Shown in pieces: positions 18,513-25,915 of a DNA stretch of 45,106 bases (position 1 is the first letter of the stretch; each line of letters starts with the position of its first letter). A model generated the notes under the pieces. That model saw only the letters and a list, made by a program, of their open reading frames with translations, was not told the origin of the DNA and did no database searches. Source of the stretch: Embleya hyalina (lineage in GTDB: Bacteria; Actinomycetota; Actinomycetes; Streptomycetales; Streptomycetaceae); NCBI RefSeq assembly GCF_003967355.1, contig NZ_BIFH01000062.1:1-45106 (forward strand), written 5' to 3'. The position numbers and the translations under genes were made by a program.

Positions 18513-18803
18513 TCAGACCAGGTCGTTCTTGAACAGGTCGTGGTCGGTCAGCAACTTCTCCAGGCGCGCCTGGTCGACCCGGCTGACCACGGCCTCGCTC
18601 TCCTGCCGGTCCCGGACCACCTTGGCGAGCGTGATGCTGGAGGTCACCACGTAGAGCACGCCGATTCCGAGGAAGGCCCGGATCCAGCGGTCGACCGGGA
18701 GATAGACGATCCCGATCAGGACCGCGCTCACGGACACCCCGAAGGACAGTGCGGCCTGAACGAAGAACCCTTGGGTGTTGTTGGTGCGCAGCGGCGAAGT
18801 CAT
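18513..18803 (-). CDS. YiaA/YiaB-type two-helix membrane protein
   Basis: 96 aa from the ATG at 18803; a longer in-frame start at 18839 would overlap the operator palindrome and is disfavoured. The YiaAB domain is clear: NTQGFFVQAALSFGVSVSAVLIGIVYLPVD, then RAFLGIGVLYVVTSSITLAKVVRDRQE, giving two transmembrane helices (about 9-33 and 38-58). A cytoplasmic C-terminal tail of about 35 residues follows. Function of the family is unknown. A near-perfect 16-bp palindrome lies 36-51 bp upstream of the ATG and probably regulates the gene. Confidence 0.85.
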   Translation of the reverse strand: MTSPLRTNNTQGFFVQAALSFGVSVSAVLIGIVYLPVDRWIRAFLGIGVLYVVTSSITLAKVVRDRQESEAVVSRVDQARLEKLLTDHDLFKNDLV

Positions 18804-18838
18804 GACGACAGTTTTGGGCCGAACGGGCGTTGCGCACA

Positions 18839-18854
18839 TGAGTAGGCGTACTCA
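18839..18854 (-). promoter_or_regulatory. TGAGTA-N4-TACTCA palindrome, MacR-box-like operator
   Basis: Perfect 6-bp arms around GGCG. As I recall it, the MacRS system of Streptomyces coelicolor, which controls membrane-protein genes, binds TGAGTAC-N2-GTACTCA. This site differs from that consensus at one base. Position and target type (a small membrane protein) fit. Confidence 0.6.
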
Positions 18855-18862
18855 AGTGGCAC

Positions 18863-18887
18863 GGCCCCCGGCGGTGGGCCGGGGGCC
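18863..18887 (-). terminator. terminator of the Lys/Pro-repeat lipoprotein gene
   Basis: GGCCCCCGGC and GCCGGGGGCC form a perfect 10-bp stem with a 5-nt loop, about 50 nt past the lipoprotein stop on the minus strand. Confidence 0.75.
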
Positions 18888-18937
18888 TCGAAGGGTGCGG
18901 AATCACGTCGAGCGTGCGAGTGAACCGCCTGTCGGGA

Positions 18938-19567
18938 TCAGGCCGCCCGCCACCGGACGTAGTTGTCGCCCGCCTTCGCCGAGCAGACCATCGGCGTGCC
19001 CTTGACGGTGAAGCCACGGGCGCCGAGCGGTGAACAGAACGCGCCGGGGTGAACCGAACCGACCTGTCCGGAACCGGGTTTCGGCGGATCCTTCTTCGGT
19101 GGGTCCTTCTTCGGTGGGTCCTGCTTGGGCGGGTCCTGCTTGGGCGGGTCCTTCCTCGGTGGATCCGCTCGAGGTGGATCCTGCCCGGGTGGATCCACCA
19201 CGACCGGCTCCGGGGCCGGCGGGGCCTCGGCCTTCGGCGGTGCAGTGGTCGGTGCCGACGTCGGTGGTGCCGAGGTCGGCGGCGCGGACGAGGACGGCGC
19301 GATCGTCGCCGACGCGCTCGTCGAGGCGACCGGGGTCGGCGTAGCGGTCGCGCCGACCGAGGTGCGCGTGGGAATCGGGCGAGCCGACCCCTTGTCGTCC
19401 TCGGTACACCCAGAGATCACCGTCAGCGCCAGTAGTGCGGCCACCCCCGCCGCCCACCGACCCGTTCCACGCCTCGGGCGCGTGGTTCGTGCGTTCTTCG
19501 AAAACCCGGGCACGGCACGAGAGGAAACCCGTCCCCGGCCCGGTCCCCCACCTGTTCGATTGGACAT
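18938..19567 (-). CDS. lipoprotein with Lys/Asp/Pro-Pro repeats
   Basis: 209 aa. A long basic N-terminus (36 residues) precedes the hydrophobic segment and lipobox LTVISGC (Cys54), so the mature protein would be lipid-anchored outside the membrane. The middle is disordered: a Thr/Ser/Ala/Pro stretch, then about eight pentapeptide units of the form (K/R/Q)DPP(K/R). The C-terminus, HPGAFCSPLGARGFTVKGTPMVCSAKAGDNYVRWRAA, matches a short two-Cys module that I recognise at the C-termini of many Streptomyces secreted proteins. The repeat arm probably spans the wall and presents this module. No Shine-Dalgarno is seen at the ATG, so the start is less certain. Confidence 0.8.
   Translation of the reverse strand: MSNRTGGGPGRGRVSSRAVPGFSKNARTTRPRRGTGRWAAGVAALLALTVISGCTEDDKGSARPIPTRTSVGATATPTPVASTSASATIAPSSSAPPTSAPPTSAPTTAPPKAEAPPAPEPVVVDPPGQDPPRADPPRKDPPKQDPPKQDPPKKDPPKKDPPKPGSGQVGSVHPGAFCSPLGARGFTVKGTPMVCSAKAGDNYVRWRAA
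19076..19195 (-). repeat. 15-bp in-frame tandem repeat, about 8 units
   Basis: Units such as CTTCTTCGGTGGGTC (plus strand) repeat from about 19076 to 19195. Units two by two are identical (19091-19105 with 19106-19120; 19121-19135 with 19136-19150), which indicates recent duplication. They encode the DPPKK/DPPKQ pentapeptides of the lipoprotein. Confidence 0.9.
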
Positions 19568-19655
19568 GCGCGCATGATGACAGCACGCAATCGAACAATC
19601 CGATCATGTGATCGAATCGAGATTCGCCGCCAACCGGGTTGTCCGCTCGTGGCCG

Positions 19656-19697
19656 GAAAATGCCGCACGAGCCGCCCCTTCGGACGGCTCGTGCGGC
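19656..19697 (-). terminator. rho-independent terminator of lon
   Basis: GCCGCACGAGCCG (19662-19674) and CGGCTCGTGCGGC (19685-19697) form a perfect 13-bp stem with a 10-nt loop. On the minus strand it is followed by ATTTTC, a short U-tract. It begins 25 nt after the lon stop. Confidence 0.9.
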
Positions 19698-19721
19698 TGG
19701 TCGGCGGGAGCTGACGGAGGA

Positions 19722-22139
19722 TCAGGCAGCCACCGCGTGCTTGGTGTTGGCGGGTTCGAGGGCCAGGTGCAGCACCTCGCGGACGTCGGCGACCGCGTGC
19801 ACGGTGAGCCGGCTCAGGATCTCCTCGGGCACGTCGTCCAGGTCGGCCTCGTTGCGCTTGGGGATCAACACCGTGGTCACACCGGCGCGTTCCGCGGCGA
19901 GCAGCTTCTGCTTCACGCCGCCGATCGGCAACACCCGGCCGGTGAGCGAGACCTCGCCGGTCATAGCCACGTCGGAGCGGACCGGCCGCCCGGTCAGCAG
20001 CGACACCAGCGCGGTGGTCATCGTGACACCGGCACTCGGGCCGTCCTTGGGCACCGCTCCGGCCGGGACGTGGACGTGCACGCCGCGGTCCTTGAGGTCG
20101 CCCACCGGCACCTCCAGTTCCGCCCCGCGCGAGCGCAGGTAGGACAGCGCGATCTGGGCCGACTCCTTCATCACGTCGCCGAGTTGGCCGGTCAGGGTCA
20201 ATCCGGTGCCGCCGGTCTCGGCGTCCGCGAGCGAGGCCTCGATGTAGAGCACGTCGCCGCCCGCGCCGGTGACCGCCAGGCCGGTGGCCACGCCCGGCAC
20301 CGCCGTGCGCTGTTCGGCCTTGCTCAGCAGCGACTCCGGGGTGTGCCGGGGCCGGCCGAGGTAGTCGCGCAGGTCGCCCGCGTCCACCGTGATCGGCAGC
20401 GGGTGCGACGCCGCGTCGAGCGCCTGCCGGGCCGCGACCTTGCGCAGCACGCGGGCGATCGAACGCTCCAGGGTGCGTACGCCCGCCTCGCGGGTGTACT
20501 CGCCCGCGAGCAGCCGCAGCGCGTCCTCGGTGAAGGACACCTCGGTGGCGTCCAGACCCGCCTTGTCCAACTGACGCTTGATCAGGTGGTCCCGGGCGAT
20601 GACGACCTTCTCGTCCTCGGTGTACCCGTCGAGGCGGACCAGCTCCATCCGGTCGAGCAGCGGCTCGGGGATGGTCTCCAGGACGTTGGCGGTGGCCAGG
20701 AACACCACGTCGGACAGGTCGAGTTCGACCTCCAGGTAGTGGTCGCGGAAGGTGTGGTTCTGGGCCGGGTCGAGCACTTCGAGCAGGGCCGCGGTCGGGT
20801 CGCCCCGGTAGTCCGAGCCGACCTTGTCGATCTCGTCGAGCAGGACGACGGGGTTCATGCTGCCCGCCTCCTTGATCGCCCGGACGATCCGGCCCGGCAG
20901 CGCGCCGACGTAGGTACGGCGGTGGCCGCGGATCTCCGCCTCGTCGCGGACGCCGCCGAGGGCGACCCGGACGAACGAGCGGCCCATGGCGCGAGCGACC
21001 GACTCGCCGAGCGAGGTCTTGCCGACTCCGGGCGGGCCGACCAGGGCGAGCACCGCGCCGGAGCGCCGGCCGCCGACCACGCCCAGACCGCGCTCCTCGC
21101 GGCGCTTGCGGACCGCCAGGTATTCGACGATGCGCTCCTTGACGTCGTCCAGACCGGAGTGGTCCGCGTCCAGGATCGCGCGCGCCTCGGCAACGTCGTA
21201 CGCGTCCTCGCTGCGCTCGTTCCAGGGAATCTCCAGGACCGTGTCCAGCCAGGTCCGGATCCAGCCGCCCTCGGGCGACGCGTCGGAGGCGTGCTCCAGC
21301 TTGTCGACCTCCTTGAGCGCGGCCTCCAGGACCTTCTCCGGCAGGTTCGCGGCCTCGACCCGCGCCCGGTAGTCCTCCTCCTCGCTGTCCGGGGTGCCGT
21401 TGAGCTCGTTGAGTTCCTTGCGCACCGCGGCGAGCTGCTGCTTGAGCAGGAATTCGCGCTGCTGCTTGTCCATGCCCTCCTGGACGTCCTTGCGGATCGT
21501 CTCGGCCACGTCCAGCTCGGCGAGGTGGTCCCGGGTCCAGCCGACCACCTTGGTCAGCCGCTCCTCGACGTCGATCGTCTGGAGCACGTCGATCTTCTGC
21601 TGCAGGCTCAGGTAGGGGGCGTAGCCGGAGTTGTCCGCCAGGTCGCTGGGGCTCTCCAGGGCCTGGACGTGGTCCACCACCTGCCACGCGCCGCGCTTGC
21701 CGAGCACGGTGGTGACCAGGGCCTTGTACTCCCGGGCCAGCTCCAGGGTGCGCTCGTCGGCCTCGACGTCCGGCACCCGGGTCGCCTCGACCCACAGCGC
21801 CGCGCCGGGGCCGGTGGTACCGCTGCCGATCCGCACCCGGCTCTCGCCGCGCACCACCACGACCGACTCACCTCCGGGCAGTCGGCCGACCTGCTCGATC
21901 ACGCCGAGCGTGCCCACCGCCGGGTACTGTCCGTCGTCGCGCGGAACAAGCAGCACCCGCGCCTTGCTCTCACTACGGATGCCCGGTCCGGCCGACCGCC
22001 CCGCGGCGGCCCGCGCGGCATCCACGGCGGCTCGGGTCTCCGCGTCGTCGAGTTCGAGCGGGACCACCATGCCGGGGAGGACGACGACGTCGTCCAGCGG
22101 AAGAACCGGCAGGGTCAGGGTCCCGATGGTCTCGCTCAT
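19722..22139 (-). CDS. lon: ATP-dependent protease Lon
   Basis: 805 aa, ATG with GAAGGGG 5 nt upstream. The N-terminal LON substrate-binding domain (from TLPVLPLDDVVVLPGMVVPLEL) is followed by a coiled linker, the AAA+ module with Walker A GPPGVGKTS and Walker B VVLLDEIDK, and the C-terminal protease domain. That domain has catalytic Ser in KDGPSAGVTM and Lys in IGGVKQKLLAA. This is the full-length cytoplasmic housekeeping form. Lon degrades misfolded and specific regulatory proteins. In Streptomyces it belongs to the HspR heat-shock regulon, and a degenerate HAIR element lies just upstream here. Confidence 0.97.
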   Translation of the reverse strand: MSETIGTLTLPVLPLDDVVVLPGMVVPLELDDAETRAAVDAARAAAGRSAGPGIRSESKARVLLVPRDDGQYPAVGTLGVIEQVGRLPGGESVVVVRGESRVRIGSGTTGPGAALWVEATRVPDVEADERTLELAREYKALVTTVLGKRGAWQVVDHVQALESPSDLADNSGYAPYLSLQQKIDVLQTIDVEERLTKVVGWTRDHLAELDVAETIRKDVQEGMDKQQREFLLKQQLAAVRKELNELNGTPDSEEEDYRARVEAANLPEKVLEAALKEVDKLEHASDASPEGGWIRTWLDTVLEIPWNERSEDAYDVAEARAILDADHSGLDDVKERIVEYLAVRKRREERGLGVVGGRRSGAVLALVGPPGVGKTSLGESVARAMGRSFVRVALGGVRDEAEIRGHRRTYVGALPGRIVRAIKEAGSMNPVVLLDEIDKVGSDYRGDPTAALLEVLDPAQNHTFRDHYLEVELDLSDVVFLATANVLETIPEPLLDRMELVRLDGYTEDEKVVIARDHLIKRQLDKAGLDATEVSFTEDALRLLAGEYTREAGVRTLERSIARVLRKVAARQALDAASHPLPITVDAGDLRDYLGRPRHTPESLLSKAEQRTAVPGVATGLAVTGAGGDVLYIEASLADAETGGTGLTLTGQLGDVMKESAQIALSYLRSRGAELEVPVGDLKDRGVHVHVPAGAVPKDGPSAGVTMTTALVSLLTGRPVRSDVAMTGEVSLTGRVLPIGGVKQKLLAAERAGVTTVLIPKRNEADLDDVPEEILSRLTVHAVADVREVLHLALEPANTKHAVAA

Positions 22140-22171
22140 GTCATGCCCCTTCAGTGGCCACAGTCGAAAAA

Positions 22172-22192
22172 GTTGCGCTGTACCGACTCAAG
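22172..22192 (-). promoter_or_regulatory. HAIR-like element (HspR operator) upstream of lon
   Basis: On the minus strand CTTGAGT is followed after 7 nt by GCGCAAC. The HspR consensus is CTTGAGT-N7-ACTCAAG. The first half is perfect; the second matches at 4 of 7 positions. The site ends 33 bp upstream of the ATG. lon is a known HspR target in Streptomyces. Confidence 0.6.
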
Positions 22193-22419
22193 AAACACGA
22201 GCCCCTCTTTGTTCCCCCACCCTCCCCACTCCGTGTTCGCCCTGGGCGAAGTTCGAGGCGGCGCGGGCGGACGGCGTTCGTCGCCGGGTTCGGGCGACAC
22301 TCGCCGATGCCCCGTGACTCCGGCATCCGGCCGTTCGGGGGTGGCGGCGGCGGTGTCGGCTCCGTTTTTCCGAATCGCCGCGCAACCTCGGGTCGACCTC
22401 GCCCCGAGCCCGCACGGGA

Positions 22420-22454
22420 GCCGGGTCCGGTAGCGGTGATCCTCGGGACCCGGC
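22420..22454 (-). terminator. terminator hairpin of the RibD-like gene
   Basis: GCCGGGTCC (22420-22428) pairs perfectly with GGACCCGGC (22446-22454). It lies 35 nt past the stop on the minus strand. Confidence 0.6.
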
Positions 22455-22488
22455 GGGCTTCGGCGCGGCGAATGTGGCCGGTGACCTG

Positions 22489-23094
22489 CTAGTAGCTGTC
22501 GTAGTCGGGCTTGCCATGCGGTCGGTAGACGCCGAGGACGGTGCCGCCCCTGGTCGTCGAGAGGCTGACCGGCTCCAGCGCGGTGGGGATCGCTCCGTCG
22601 GCGAACAGCCGCTTGCCGGTGCCGATGATCACCGGGTGGATGGTCAGCCGGTACTCGTCGACGAGGTCGTGCCGCATGAGGGTCTGGGCGAGGTCACCGC
22701 TGCCGACGACGTTGATGTCGCCGCCCTCGGATGCCTTCAACGCGCGTACGGCGTCGACGGTGTCGCCCTCCAGGAGCGTGGAGTTCTGCCACTGGACGGA
22801 GGTCAGCGTTCGCGACGCCACGTACTTGCGCATGCCGTTCATCCGCTCGGTGAACGGGTTGTCGGGATCGGCGGTCGGCCAGTACGACGCGAAGATCTCG
22901 TACGTCTTGCGGCCGAGCAGCATCGCGTCGGAGTCCCGGTACCAATCGGCGATACCCGCGCCGACCTCCTCGTCGGACACCGGCTTCTGCCAGCCGCCGT
23001 GCTCGAAGCCGCTCTCCGCGTCCTCGTCCGGACCGCCCGGTGCCTGCATGACGCCGTCGAGCGTCAGGAACGTACAAACGATGATCTTGCGCAT
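22489..23094 (-). CDS. dihydrofolate reductase / RibD C-terminal family protein
   Basis: 201 aa, ATG with AAGGAG 6 nt upstream. The RibD_C/DHFR-like fold is recognised from MRKIIVCTFLTLDGVMQAPGG, the AMLLGRKTYEIFASYWP segment, VVGSGDLAQTLMRHDLVDEYRLTIHPVIIGTGKRLF and the closing TLGVYRP-type strand. These stand-alone proteins are probable NADPH-dependent reductases. They are not true folate enzymes or riboflavin-synthesis RibD, and the substrate is unknown. It is monocistronic. Confidence 0.9.
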   Translation of the reverse strand: MRKIIVCTFLTLDGVMQAPGGPDEDAESGFEHGGWQKPVSDEEVGAGIADWYRDSDAMLLGRKTYEIFASYWPTADPDNPFTERMNGMRKYVASRTLTSVQWQNSTLLEGDTVDAVRALKASEGGDINVVGSGDLAQTLMRHDLVDEYRLTIHPVIIGTGKRLFADGAIPTALEPVSLSTTRGGTVLGVYRPHGKPDYDSY

Positions 23095-23317
23095 GATGTG
23101 CTCCTTTGTCGTCGACGGGTAGACCCCACAACCGCCGAAAACTCATCGGCGCACCTCGGACGACGTCCTCGATCGGGCCGTGGCGCGCCCTGCCCGACGG
23201 ACGACCGGCCCCACGCGGGGACGATTGCGCGACGGGGACGTCCGGTGGGCGTTCGACCATCGGCGATCTCCGGACACGGCGGTCGACGGGTCGAAGACCT
23301 TCGGGTCGGGGCCGGGG

Positions 23318-23671
23318 TCAGAGGTGGCGTCGGGCGGCTTCGACGATGGTGTCCACGGTGGTGTTGAACGCGATGGCCGCCCCGGGGGCGTGGATGCGGA
23401 TGAGGTTGACGATCTGCTCGAAGAGCGAGAGGAGTTGTTCCGACTTGCGGACGCCGCCGCCGATCAGGACCACGTCCCAGGCGCGCTCGGTCAGGGCGGC
23501 GACGACCTTGGGCCCGGCGGTCTCGTCGGGGCCGAACACGGTCATGGAGGCGTGGATGCCGTACTCGGCGAAACGGGCCAACTCCGCCTCCAGGGTGGCG
23601 AGTATGGCCGCGCCATTGGTGCCGGGGACGATGTGCGGGTCGACGCCGAGAACGAGTACCGAAGAAGTCAT
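23318..23671 (-). CDS. small conserved protein of unknown function
   Basis: 117 aa. Rossmann-like alternation is visible: SVLVLGVDPHIV, HASMTVFGPDET, AWDVVLIGGGVRKSEQLLSLFEQIVNLIRIHAPGAAIAFNTT. It may be a small nucleotide- or ligand-binding domain, but I cannot name the family. No Shine-Dalgarno is present; TAGGTT ends 6 nt before the ATG, consistent with a leaderless transcript. Divergent from the MFS gene at 23855. Confidence 0.75.
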   Translation of the reverse strand: MTSSVLVLGVDPHIVPGTNGAAILATLEAELARFAEYGIHASMTVFGPDETAGPKVVAALTERAWDVVLIGGGVRKSEQLLSLFEQIVNLIRIHAPGAAIAFNTTVDTIVEAARRHL

Positions 23672-23854
23672 GGGGTCAACCTACGAAATCGGATCCGGCG
23701 GATCGAACGGCGGGCACCCGTGGGTCGGTTGGGCCTCCGAGCGGTGCCGGCGCGGTGTTGAGGGCGGGTTTCCGCCAGACCCGGGGTGGTGGGGGTGGCT
23801 GTACTGGATCCGCCCCGGCTTGCGGGGCTCCCCCACATCGCCGAAGGGACACCC

Positions 23855-25084
23855 ATGCCCGCCATCGCCCGAGTCGACGAACATGCGGCCGCGTCACCCG
23901 AGTTCAAGCCGGATTCCGGGCCGCCGCGGCAGTATCGGGCCGCCGTCGTGTGTCTGTTCCTGGGGATCTTCGCGATCGTGACGACGGAGATCCTGCCGAT
24001 CGGGTTGTTGACGCCGATCGCGGACGACTTCGGGGTCTCGGACGGGACGGCCGGGTGGTTGATGACCGTGCCCGGGTTGCTGGCCGCGATCTGCGCGCCG
24101 GTGGTGACCGTGTCCACCGGGCGGCTGGATCGGCGGAGCATGCTGGTCGCGCTGATCGTGCTGCTCGCGGTGGCGAACTTCCTGGCCGCGCTGGCGCCGG
24201 CGTTCTGGGTGGTGTTGGTGGCGCGTGCGCTGGTCGGGGTCACCATCGGCGGCTTCTGGTCGATCGGGGCGGGTCTGGCGCCCCGGCTGGTACGGCCCGA
24301 GGCGGTGGGTACGGCGACCGCCGTCATCTTCGCCGCGGTGCCGGCCGGCTCCGTACTCGGCCTGCCCGCCGGTACCCAACTCGGCGAGCACCTCGGCTGG
24401 CGGGCCTCGTCCGTGGTGATGGGCGCCCTCGCGCTGGCCGTGTCGGTCGCGCTGCTCGTCCTGCTGCCCCCGCTGCCCGCGACGACCGTGACCCGGGCCC
24501 GGGTGCTGCGCGGCCTGGTGCGCGGCGCCGACGTGCGGATCGGCCTCGCCGCCACCGCCCTGGTGGTGATCGCGCACTTCGGGGCCTACACGTACGTGAC
24601 GCCCTTCCTCGAGGAGGTCACCCGCGTGGACCGCGGCCGGATCGGGCCGTACCTGCTGGCCTTCGGCGTGGCCGGCATCGTCGGGAACTTCGTCGCGGGC
24701 GCGACCCTGGCCCGCGGCCTGCGCGCCACCTTCGCCGGCTGCGCGGCGCTGATCGCCGCGGCCACCGCGCTGTTCCCGGTCCTGGGCCGGTGGGACGCGG
24801 GCGCGCTCGGCCTGCTCGTGGTGTGGGGGCTGGCCTACGGCGCGGTCCCGGCCTGCTCGCAGACCTGGTTCGCTCGGTGCGCGCCCGACGCCCCGGAGGC
24901 CGCGACGGTGGTGTTCACGTCGTCCTTCCAGCTCACCTTCGCCGCCGGCGCCCTCCTCGGCGGCGGCGTCGTGGACGCGACGTCCCCCTCGACGGTCATG
25001 GTGTGCGCGAGCGCGGTCGCCCTGACGATGGTCGCCGTCGTCGCGACCCTCGGCGGGCCGGGTCGGGACAGGGCTTCGGGGTAG
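23855..25084 (+). CDS. MFS exporter, AraJ/YdhP-like (12 TM)
   Basis: 409 aa. The ATG at 23855 is chosen for the GAAGGGA 5 nt upstream; the longer in-frame start lacks support. There are twelve predicted helices. Motif A is degenerate (STGRLDRRSMLVAL), and the N-terminal TEILPIGLLTPIADDFGVSDGTAGWL segment is typical of the sugar/drug efflux branch. A motif-C-like AAVPAGSVLGLPAGTQLGE lies at about 170. The likely role is proton-driven efflux of small molecules. It ends at a compact hairpin and is separated from the next operon by a MerR-type promoter. Confidence 0.9.
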   Translation: MPAIARVDEHAAASPEFKPDSGPPRQYRAAVVCLFLGIFAIVTTEILPIGLLTPIADDFGVSDGTAGWLMTVPGLLAAICAPVVTVSTGRLDRRSMLVALIVLLAVANFLAALAPAFWVVLVARALVGVTIGGFWSIGAGLAPRLVRPEAVGTATAVIFAAVPAGSVLGLPAGTQLGEHLGWRASSVVMGALALAVSVALLVLLPPLPATTVTRARVLRGLVRGADVRIGLAATALVVIAHFGAYTYVTPFLEEVTRVDRGRIGPYLLAFGVAGIVGNFVAGATLARGLRATFAGCAALIAAATALFPVLGRWDAGALGLLVVWGLAYGAVPACSQTWFARCAPDAPEAATVVFTSSFQLTFAAGALLGGGVVDATSPSTVMVCASAVALTMVAVVATLGGPGRDRASG

Positions 25085-25100
25085 CCGGGCATCCGCCCGG
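25085..25100 (+). terminator. hairpin directly after the MFS stop codon
   Basis: CCGGGC-ATCC-GCCCGG, perfect 6-bp stem starting one base after the TAG. Confidence 0.55.
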
Positions 25101-25131
25101 AACACGCCGAAAGAGTTCGGGAAAGCGGCAG

Positions 25132-25162
25132 TTGACTTCAAGTCGACTTGAACTTCTAACGT
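25132..25162 (+). promoter_or_regulatory. MerR-type promoter with 16-bp perfect palindrome
   Basis: TTGACT (25132-25137) and TAACGT (25157-25162) are separated by 19 nt, the over-long spacer used by MerR-family activators. TTCAAGTCGACTTGAA, a perfect palindrome, fills 25137-25152 inside the spacer. An alternative -10, TCTAAC at 17 nt, also exists. The promoter faces the FMN reductase/exporter operon. No MerR gene is in the window. Confidence 0.7.
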
Positions 25163-25222
25163 TTTCCTCGTCGCCCGGAGCACCCGCTTCCGAGGCGCGT
25201 CCGAACTCTTCTTGGGGAACCC

Positions 25223-25849
25223 ATGACCACGCTCACGCACACCGACACCGACACCACCGCCGCTGCCGCCGGCGGCGACCCGTTCCGGCTCGCCGTCATC
25301 GTCGGCAGCACCCGGCAGGGCCGGTTCGCCCCGGTGGTGTCGAACTGGTTCGCCGCCGCGGCCGAGGAGCACGGCGACTTCGACGTCGACATCATCGACC
25401 TGGCGGAGGACCGCCTGCCCGACGTATGGGCCCCGCTGAGCGGCGAGCCCGCCGCCGTGGTCGCCCGGGTCGGCGCCCGACTCGCCGACGCCGACGCTTT
25501 CGTCGTGGTCACGCCGGAGTACAACCACAGCTTCCCGGCCGGGCTGAAGAACATGATCGACCTGTTCCGGAACGAGTGGCAGGGCAAGCCCGTCGGCTTC
25601 GTGTCCTACGGCGGCATCTCCGGCGGCCTGCGCGCGGTCGAGCAGCTGCGTCTGGTCTTCGCCGAGCAGCACATGGTCACCACCCGCGACGGGCTCGCCT
25701 TCCCGATGGCGTGGGAGAAGTTCGACGCCGACGGCAAGCCGGTCGACGCGGCCCGTACCGCCGCCGCCGCCAAGGTCATGCTCGACCAGCTCGCCTGGTG
25801 GACCGAGACCACGCGGTCGATGCGCGCGCGCCGCCCGTACGGCGTCTGA
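25223..25849 (+). CDS. NAD(P)H-dependent FMN reductase
   Basis: 208 aa. After a Thr/Asp/Ala-rich N-terminal stretch of about 19 residues, the flavodoxin-like core starts with LAVIVGSTRQGRFAP (GSTRxGR phosphate loop, about 28-34) and has the PEYNHSFPAGLKNMIDLFRNEW FMN-binding segment and SYGGISGGLRAVEQLR. These are the marks of the azoreductase/quinone-reductase-like FMN_red family. It is the first gene behind the MerR-type promoter, 66 nt upstream of a DHA2 exporter. The pair suggests inducible reduction plus export of a redox-active or electrophilic toxicant. Confidence 0.92.
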   Translation: MTTLTHTDTDTTAAAAGGDPFRLAVIVGSTRQGRFAPVVSNWFAAAAEEHGDFDVDIIDLAEDRLPDVWAPLSGEPAAVVARVGARLADADAFVVVTPEYNHSFPAGLKNMIDLFRNEWQGKPVGFVSYGGISGGLRAVEQLRLVFAEQHMVTTRDGLAFPMAWEKFDADGKPVDAARTAAAAKVMLDQLAWWTETTRSMRARRPYGV

Positions 25850-25915
25850 CCCCGAGCACCGACGCCGCACCCGACGCCGCGGCGTACCCACCCCGTCGAA
25901 CGCCAGGAGCCCGCG

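Larger units (their letters stand above)
22140..22488. promoter_or_regulatory. lon upstream region
   Basis: 349 nt with no supported gene. It holds the HAIR-like site and lon promoter region on the left and the terminator hairpin of the RibD-like gene on the right. The centre (about 22200-22415) shows nothing I can name. Confidence 0.6.
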
